NCBI GenBank assembly: GCA_040386355.1
Contig: JAZKFP010000264.1
Location: 1 to 11,276 of the forward strand
Origin: JAZKFP01 sp040386355
GTDB taxonomy: Bacteria > Pseudomonadota > Gammaproteobacteria > Pseudomonadales > UBA6940
Direction: 5' to 3'
DNA: 11,276 nucleotides
Shown piece after piece: positions 7,074-11,276 of this stretch (positions are counted from its first letter, which is position 1; every line of letters starts with the position of its first letter). The notes beneath the pieces were generated by a model. The model saw only the letters and a list, made by a program, of their open reading frames with translations. It was not told the DNA's origin and searched no databases. Position numbers and translations under genes: made by a program.

Positions 7074-7874
7074 TTATTGTCCTGCCAAATTTGATCGAAC
7101 ATAAATATTATTAATTAAGAAACTACTTTGGAAAACTTGCCTTAATTGAGCATCATTTACATTCATATTTTGCGAATCAAACAATTTAAAATTACGAGCT
7201 CTAGGAGTAACAGTGTTTTCAATATCGCTTTTCACTAAAAAGCTTACTGAAACACCCATTACTACATCTTCACTATTTTGTTGAGTGCTTGCTGGATCTG
7301 AAACCGATGTAGCGTCATTCAATAAATATTGTATTTGCATTTTTTCAATGCCACTTTGAATCGGAAAATCTCTTACATGCCATGTTTTTTTTGTCATTGA
7401 ATAACTTGAGCATGTTAATTCAAATTCACTTTCATCGACTTTAAAAACGTTTACTATTTTTTCACCTGGATCAATTTTAACTCCATTACAACTACGTTGA
7501 TTTAATGGAACAAGCTGTAAGGCAAGTACATCGGATTTATTGTTATAGTTACGTGAGCAAAAATTATCAGCGCCATACCCACATTCAGCCGGATTAAACA
7601 TTATTGTGTTGCGCACTATCTCTTCTGTAATATCTGAAAAACCAGCGTCACGAATATATGACCCAATTAATGTCAAAGCAGTAGATCCGTTGTCATTTAA
7701 TATTTGATGACTTTTTGAAACTCGGCTAAAATCTGCACTTTTCAAATACATATTCATGGCAATTGCAGACAACATACTTCCCAGTAAAAGCGCAATCATG
7801 CACTCAATCAAAGTAAAACCTCGTTTACTTAATTGATTTTTAGATGTACCTGTAGAATACAGCGCACAAACCAT
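7074..7874 (-). CDS. pilW: Minor type IV pilin PilW
   Basis: PilW is one of the larger minor pilins of the tip-priming complex. The mature N-terminus is FTLIECMIALLLG after G19, with Glu5 intact. The stretch NDNGSTALTLIGSYIRDAGF soon after the helix is the conserved PilW block. The protein has 266 aa from the chosen start. The ATG at 7874 is preferred because AAAGG, lying in the last codons of pilX, is 7 nt upstream; the longer reading from 7901 would overlap pilX by 23 bp. Several cysteines (C in NPAECGYGADNFC, RSC, LTC) suggest disulfides. The 4-bp gap to pilX indicates tight co-translation. Its position after pilX rather than before it is unusual. Confidence 0.9.
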   Translation of the reverse strand: MVCALYSTGTSKNQLSKRGFTLIECMIALLLGSMLSAIAMNMYLKSADFSRVSKSHQILNDNGSTALTLIGSYIRDAGFSDITEEIVRNTIMFNPAECGYGADNFCSRNYNNKSDVLALQLVPLNQRSCNGVKIDPGEKIVNVFKVDESEFELTCSSYSMTKKTWHVRDFPIQSGIEKMQIQYLLNDATSVSDPASTQQNSEDVVMGVSVSFLVKSDIENTVTPRARNFKLFDSQNMNVNDAQLRQVFQSSFLINNIYVRSNLAGQ

Positions 7875-7878
7875 ATTT

Positions 7879-8337
7879 TTACCTTTCCATAGGCGCATCA
7901 ATAATCATATATTGGTGCGATCTAGCACGTGTAGCTGGCTCTTCAACTTGTGCCGCAATTTGAAAAATTGCACATTTATAGTTGGAGCTGTACCCAGTAC
8001 AATTTTGTCTCGTATCACGTTGACTAACCGATGATTGTAATTTCATAATTTTTGTATCAAAAAATTCAGAGTGTGTTGTATCCTGCTTACCCTCTAGCAT
8101 CGCTTTACCCAACACATCGGTATCTGTCTGATATTTTTTATACTGCGTAAATAATTCTGAATTGGTATTTTGGTAAACTTGCATGCGAAATAAATCATTC
8201 GCTCGCATTCTTTGATTCATTTGCAATTGAAATAAAGTAGGTGCTGCAATAATTGCCACTAAAGCTGATAAAATTAATACAGGTATGAGTGAAGTTCCCT
8301 TCCAGAATTTCCTTATTTTTAAAAATTTATTTCTCAT
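7879..8337 (-). CDS. pilX: PilX-like minor pilin without Glu5
   Basis: A 152-aa inner-membrane prepilin with a basic leader ending at G14, then TSLIPVLILSALVAIIAA. Position 5 of the mature protein is Pro instead of the Glu shared by most pilins. PilX and its type II secretion counterpart GspK often deviate here, which fits a subunit at the very tip that need not contact another subunit below in the usual way. The segment NQRMRANDLFRMQVYQ after the helix matches the PilX pattern. Two cysteines (NCTGYSSNYKC) are close enough for a disulfide. It sits between pilV (13-bp gap) and pilW (4-bp gap). The assignment rests on pattern and context, so somewhat below certain. Confidence 0.78.
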   Translation of the reverse strand: MRNKFLKIRKFWKGTSLIPVLILSALVAIIAAPTLFQLQMNQRMRANDLFRMQVYQNTNSELFTQYKKYQTDTDVLGKAMLEGKQDTTHSEFFDTKIMKLQSSVSQRDTRQNCTGYSSNYKCAIFQIAAQVEEPATRARSHQYMIIDAPMER

Positions 8338-8350
8338 TGCATTACCGTAT

Positions 8351-8830
8351 TTAAATTCTAGTACTGTATGTTATTTGATTTAACGCATCATTATTTTTCA
8401 TTAAATTACTGGATGTGTCAGGCCAATGTATTCTAATTGTGACCAAAGAATTAATTGAACACGGATTATCATCCACCGCTTGATCATTACAACTAACACT
8501 CCATTGTGTATTACTGCTTATCGCTGGATTACAAAAAACCATTTTTAAATCTTTTGTAGTAGCATTTGAATTACTTAATTCATTACATTTTAATTGATCA
8601 TTACTGGTTGAGTATTCGTTATTTCTTAAGCCTTTTTTATTGATGCTCATTCTTGCCAAAACATCTTGTATCATCCAGTTTGCTTGACTCATTTGCACAG
8701 ATTGATCTGCACTTGTCATTGAACTTGAAAGCAATTTAGTAAGCGCGAGTAAACTAACACCAAATACAACAATGGCAATAAGTTCTGCCATTAAAATAAA
8801 ACCTTTATTTCTTTTATGTGCATGCACCAT
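8351..8830 (-). CDS. pilV: Minor type IV pilin PilV, Glu displaced to position 6
   Basis: A 159-aa prepilin from the ATG at 8830, overlapping the fimT end by 17 bp; GGA lies 8 nt upstream of that ATG. A TTG six bases further upstream is in frame but too close to the ribosome site. The leader is 10 residues, ending at Gly, then FILMAELIAIVVF. Aligned without gaps to the PilV pattern, residue 5 is Ala and residue 6 is Glu, so the conserved acidic residue is shifted by one. The downstream helix and the SQANWMIQDVLARM segment fit PilV. Four cysteines in the C-terminal half (C in LKC, VFC, VSC, NPC) are likely paired. It acts in pilus priming with FimT, PilW, PilX and PilE. Confidence 0.85.
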   Translation of the reverse strand: MVHAHKRNKGFILMAELIAIVVFGVSLLALTKLLSSSMTSADQSVQMSQANWMIQDVLARMSINKKGLRNNEYSTSNDQLKCNELSNSNATTKDLKMVFCNPAISSNTQWSVSCNDQAVDDNPCSINSLVTIRIHWPDTSSNLMKNNDALNQITYSTRI

Positions 8831-9377
8831 TTTCAATTTCCGTAATTTTTACAATACCTGAAATATTTAAATTTAATTCGAAACTTGAAGATGCTGAATC
8901 TTTTTGCTTATTACAAACTTTCATTGTCAGCGCTTTATTGGTTTGACCTAGATCATCGAAAACTATTTCAATCGGATAGGTATTTTTAAAATCAACATAT
9001 TGAATTCCTCTAAATTTTCTTGCAGTTAAAGTCGTATCAAATGTATTGTCCTTATTTGAATCAATTCTAACTAACGTTTCTAGCACACCATTTTTCACAT
9101 CAATCACACACGAAATCGATTCCAAACTAGTAATTGATTGTGATCGACAAAGCTTAATGGTTGTCAGCATAATCAGAGCGGATTCTTTGGTTTGATGGTA
9201 TGCAATTTTATTGACAAACGAAGACATTGAGTAGGCAGCAATAATGGCTAATACAGATAATACGGCCATCACCTCTAAAAAAGTAAATCCTTTATAGGCT
9301 TTCAATTTTGAGATAAATGGAAAAATCGATTTCAATAATTTATCCATTTTTATTATTTCAAAATGTGCAGAATTCAT
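8814..9377 (-). CDS. fimT: Minor type IV pilin FimT/FimU family (GspH-like), first gene of the operon
   Basis: A 187-aa prepilin with the GspH/FimT organisation: cleavage after G30, mature FTFLEVMAVLSVLAIIA with Glu5, then the segment LIMLTTIKLCRSQSITS, which corresponds to the FimT pattern around the RSEAI-type motif. The leader is long (30 residues) from the ATG at 9377, which has a purine-rich GGTGAAGA stretch just upstream; an internal ATG at 9347 would give a 20-residue leader but lacks a visible ribosome site. The C-terminal domain carries three of the four cysteines and a DSNKDNTFD acidic loop. In Pseudomonas this position is held by fimU, a close relative, so FimU is an equally good name. 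FimT homologues also bind DNA during natural transformation; that is not shown here. Confidence 0.85.
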   Translation of the reverse strand: MNSAHFEIIKMDKLLKSIFPFISKLKAYKGFTFLEVMAVLSVLAIIAAYSMSSFVNKIAYHQTKESALIMLTTIKLCRSQSITSLESISCVIDVKNGVLETLVRIDSNKDNTFDTTLTARKFRGIQYVDFKNTYPIEIVFDDLGQTNKALTMKVCNKQKDSASSSFELNLNISGIVKITEIENGACT

Positions 9378-9748
9378 TCTTCACCATTTCTCAAAGGGGT
9401 AAGAAAAATTATTTCTCATATAAAATTAATCAGAAATCTCTTTAAAAACCCAGACTTAAATAATTCGAAGGTATGTTAAAGGGTAGTCTTGAAATCAAAA
9501 AACTAAATATTGAAATTACTTTTATTAACAAAAACCAATGGTTTAGAAATTTCAGTAGGAGGGTTTGAAAGAAGAATTTTTTTAGACTTATGCGCAGGTA
9601 GCACTTAATGATCACTATGATCATTAATCAGCTTTGCGATATTCTAAATAGCCATTATAAGTACTAGCATTTTTTTCACTGAAGCATGTAAAGAGGAAAA
9701 ATAGATTTATTAGATAATTCTTTAAAATGATTTTACAAAATCTAAATT
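9378..9748 (-). other. AT-rich gap between waaA and fimT
   Basis: 371 bp without a convincing gene. It should hold the waaA 3' end and the fimT promoter, but I see no good -35/-10 pair and no sigma54-type element. Just after waaA, a short hairpin (9729-9742) lacks a proper U-tract. A 60-codon hydrophobic frame on the minus strand (9442-9624) starts inside a palindrome and has no ribosome site; I regard it as chance. Confidence 0.6.
9605..9627. promoter_or_regulatory. Perfect 9-bp inverted repeat, possible operator or mRNA hairpin
   Basis: TTAATGATC (9605-9613) and its exact complement (9619-9627) flank a 5-bp spacer. It lies 121 bp after waaA and 228 bp before fimT. There is no U-tract on either side, so it is not a standard terminator; a binding site for a dimeric regulator of the pilin operon is one option. 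Confidence 0.3.
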
Positions 9749-11068
9749 TTAATATTGTGGTATTGATTCTTGGATATGTTCAATCCAATTTTCAATTTTT
9801 TGCAGTGCACCACGATGCTGAGTTAATAACTGATGAGCGCGATCTATTTGATGCTGTGTAATAATTGGCTTTTCAAAAATCGTTATTAAAGCATTTGTAA
9901 GCTCACTATCACTTTGAATTTGTTGAATAGCGCCGTGTTCAACACACTCATCTACAATGGCTTGAAAATTAAATACATGCGATCCAATTATAGTTGGGCA
10001 GCTTGCTGACATAGGCTCTAAAACATTATGGCCACCGACCGGCACCATACTTCCGCCTACAAAAGCTACATCCGCTGCCCCAAAAAAATAGATTAATTCG
10101 CCCATTGTATCGCCCAGTACAACAGCAATATTTGAGTCCACTGGATCATGCGTTGAATGCCGAACAACTTTTCCAAACTCGCGTACTGCAGAAACCGCTT
10201 GATTAAAAACAGTTTCAAAACGTTCGGGATGTCTCGGCACTAAAATTAATAATGCATTAGGAATTAACTCTTTAATACGTTTGAAAACACTTAACACGAT
10301 TTCATCTTCTCCTAAATGGGTACTTGCAGCTACCAACACCCAACGCTGTCTACCCCAATGCTGGCGTAATAATTGTCGACGTTGTTCAAAGTCCTCTGGC
10401 AAATGCGCATCAAATTTTAAATTACCCACCACTTTAAGATGTTTTGCATTAGCGCCAAGCAACTGAAATCGATGACAATCTTGTAATGACTGTCCCGCAA
10501 TTAATGAATATTTTTGCAAAGAAGGTGTAATCCAATATTTAAAAACTTTGTAACTTTTTAAAGATTTTTCAGAAAGGCGAGCGTTGGCTAATAAAATGGG
10601 AACTTGATTAGCATGCAACTCATGGATCCATACTGGCCAAATCTCAGTTTCCATAACAATGCACAAACCAGGTTTGAAATGCTGAAAGAATCGCTGGAAA
10701 ACTATTGAGATATCGTAAGGTGCATAACAATGCAAAACTCTATCGCTAAATAATGCTTTAACTCGATCCGAACCTGTCAGCGTTCCTGTGGTTACAACGA
10801 CTTGAGTAGCGCGAACCAAACAAGATTCTATTAGAGGTTTTGCGGCAATAACTTCACCAACAGATACTGCATGGATCCAAATACAATGCCAATCGGCTTT
10901 GCCTTCGGTAATTTTTAATTTCGGTAAACCGTATCCCAATCGTTCTAACCAACGTTGCCGATAACGCGGCTCATGACGTGAGCGCCAAAAAAGACGCGCA
11001 ATAAAAATGGGGATTAACGCAAGAAACAAAAGTTGATAAATAATCCAACGCGGCGACCTCAACGACAT
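9749..11068 (-). CDS. waaA: Kdo transferase WaaA (KdtA)
   Basis: WaaA is the GT30 glycosyltransferase that adds Kdo from CMP-Kdo to lipid IVA on the inner face of the cytoplasmic membrane, the first step of LPS core synthesis. From the ATG at 11068 the protein has 439 aa, near the usual 420-430. Residues 8-28 form the N-terminal membrane anchor. HAVSVGE (66-72) holds the catalytic Glu, E72. Further family blocks are METEIWP, AASTHLGEDE, LVPRHPERF, GDTMGEL and FVGGSMVPVGGHNVLEP, the last forming the nucleotide-sugar site. The frame also stays open to a TTG at 11113, but the extra residues translate a repeat and precede the anchor, so the ATG is preferred; GGG 9 nt upstream serves as its ribosome site. 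One or two Kdo additions cannot be told from sequence. It appears to be monocistronic here. Confidence 0.96.
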   Translation of the reverse strand: MSLRSPRWIIYQLLFLALIPIFIARLFWRSRHEPRYRQRWLERLGYGLPKLKITEGKADWHCIWIHAVSVGEVIAAKPLIESCLVRATQVVVTTGTLTGSDRVKALFSDRVLHCYAPYDISIVFQRFFQHFKPGLCIVMETEIWPVWIHELHANQVPILLANARLSEKSLKSYKVFKYWITPSLQKYSLIAGQSLQDCHRFQLLGANAKHLKVVGNLKFDAHLPEDFEQRRQLLRQHWGRQRWVLVAASTHLGEDEIVLSVFKRIKELIPNALLILVPRHPERFETVFNQAVSAVREFGKVVRHSTHDPVDSNIAVVLGDTMGELIYFFGAADVAFVGGSMVPVGGHNVLEPMSASCPTIIGSHVFNFQAIVDECVEHGAIQQIQSDSELTNALITIFEKPIITQHQIDRAHQLLTQHRGALQKIENWIEHIQESIPQY

Positions 11069-11071
11069 ACT

Positions 11072-11095
11072 TATATACCCGTAGCGAATGAGATT
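11072..11095. repeat. 24-bp direct repeat, copy 1
   Basis: It begins TATATACCCGTAGCG and matches the second copy at 11224-11247 in 21 of 24 bases, same orientation, 152 bp apart. It ends 3 bp before the waaA start codon (minus-strand view) and supplies the probable ribosome site of waaA. Confidence 0.7.
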
Positions 11096-11144
11096 CCCAG
11101 AAACACTTTTCAAATATTCAATAAGTAACAGGCAGCCTTCAACA

Positions 11145-11166
11145 CGGGCGAGTGATTATTCGCCCG
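11145..11166. repeat. GC-rich hairpin CGGGCGA/TCGCCCG between the direct repeats
   Basis: Seven perfect base pairs (11145-11151 with 11160-11166) with an 8-nt loop. It is strikingly GC-rich against the AT-rich surroundings. A second, weaker 7-bp pair (11174-11180 with 11201-11207) follows. The look is that of a REP- or MITE-like intergenic palindrome. Without a U-tract on either side it is unlikely to be a terminator. Confidence 0.6.
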
Positions 11167-11223
11167 GATGTACTTTCCATAATTCATAAAGTATTTCACC
11201 ATGGAAAACTCATGTGCGTTTGG

Positions 11224-11247
11224 TATATACCCATAGCGTATGAGAAT
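11224..11247. repeat. 24-bp direct repeat, copy 2
   Basis: It begins TATATACCCATAGCG and is the partner of the copy at 11072-11095. The pair encloses 128 bp holding both hairpins. DNA beyond it to the window end (11248-11276) shows nothing recognisable. Confidence 0.7.
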
Positions 11248-11276
11248 TAGGTGTTCATCCTGATCTTTTTAATCGC

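Larger units (their letters stand above)
11110..11268 (-). pseudogene. Short open frame upstream of waaA, possible part of a dispersed repeat
   Basis: Between two stop codons the minus strand is open for 52 codons. The first ATG (11202) would give only 30 residues, and there is no Shine-Dalgarno. The translation includes LIRYGYIPNAHEF, followed by KYIRANNHSP over the GC-rich hairpin. The frame contains repeat copy 2. I cannot link it to a known protein family. It may be an unexpressed stretch of an intergenic repeat or a decayed gene fragment; it is recorded so the pattern can be searched. Confidence 0.3.

Noticed and set aside
9442..9624. 60-codon hydrophobic frame on the minus strand between waaA and fimT
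   Set aside because: It starts inside the palindrome, has no ribosome site, and its Phe/Leu/Ile content is what AT-rich non-coding DNA gives by chance.
11069..11113. Longer waaA reading from a TTG at 11113
   Set aside because: The added residues translate the direct repeat and precede the membrane anchor; family members begin close to the anchor.
1..11276. CRISPR array, transposase, phage, toxin-antitoxin or tRNA/rRNA genes
   Set aside because: I looked on both strands and saw no regularly spaced repeats, no such protein motifs and no tRNA-like folds.

Overview
The window looks like chromosomal DNA of an AT-rich Gram-negative gammaproteobacterium. It carries a Kdo transferase (waaA, lipid A core), a Pseudomonas-type minor pilin/PilY1 operon, a gammaproteobacterial-type ThiC and a CspA-family cold-shock gene. 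A relative of the Legionellales/Coxiellaceae is my guess from base composition and gene style; nothing here proves it. All convincing genes lie on the minus strand, so transcription runs from high to low coordinates.

Layout in transcription order. (1) 11072-11276: intergenic DNA upstream of waaA. It holds two copies of a 24-bp direct repeat, two hairpins and a short open frame that may be part of a dispersed element. (2) waaA, 9749-11068. (3) A 371-bp AT-rich gap (9378-9748) with one perfect palindrome. (4) A compact type IV pilus assembly operon, 9377 down to 2979: fimT, pilV, pilX, pilW, pilE, a second pilE-like pilin, then pilY1. Gaps or overlaps are only a few bases until 32 bp before pilY1, and the operon ends in a strong intrinsic terminator (2884-2923). 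(5) thiC alone, behind its own leader, which has two candidate promoters and nested inverted repeats but no recognisable TPP riboswitch. (6) A cspA-family gene with a leader of roughly 120 nt. (7) The start of an RRM-type RNA-binding protein gene running off the left edge, behind a leader with competing base-pairing options.

How the genes work together: the pilin operon should encode the priming and tip complex of a type IV pilus. FimT, PilV, PilW, PilX and the PilE proteins are minor pilins processed by PilD (not in the window), and PilY1 is the secreted calcium-binding tip adhesin. The csp and RRM genes form a small RNA-chaperone neighbourhood typical of cold adaptation. thiC and waaA are unrelated housekeeping genes.

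I found no CRISPR, phage, toxin-antitoxin, defence or transposase gene and no tRNA or rRNA. The most unusual points are: two minor pilins without Glu at position 5, a permuted pilin order with PilY1 last, a thiC without a TPP riboswitch, the alternative structures before the RRM gene, and the repeat family upstream of waaA with a possible relative at the thiC promoter.
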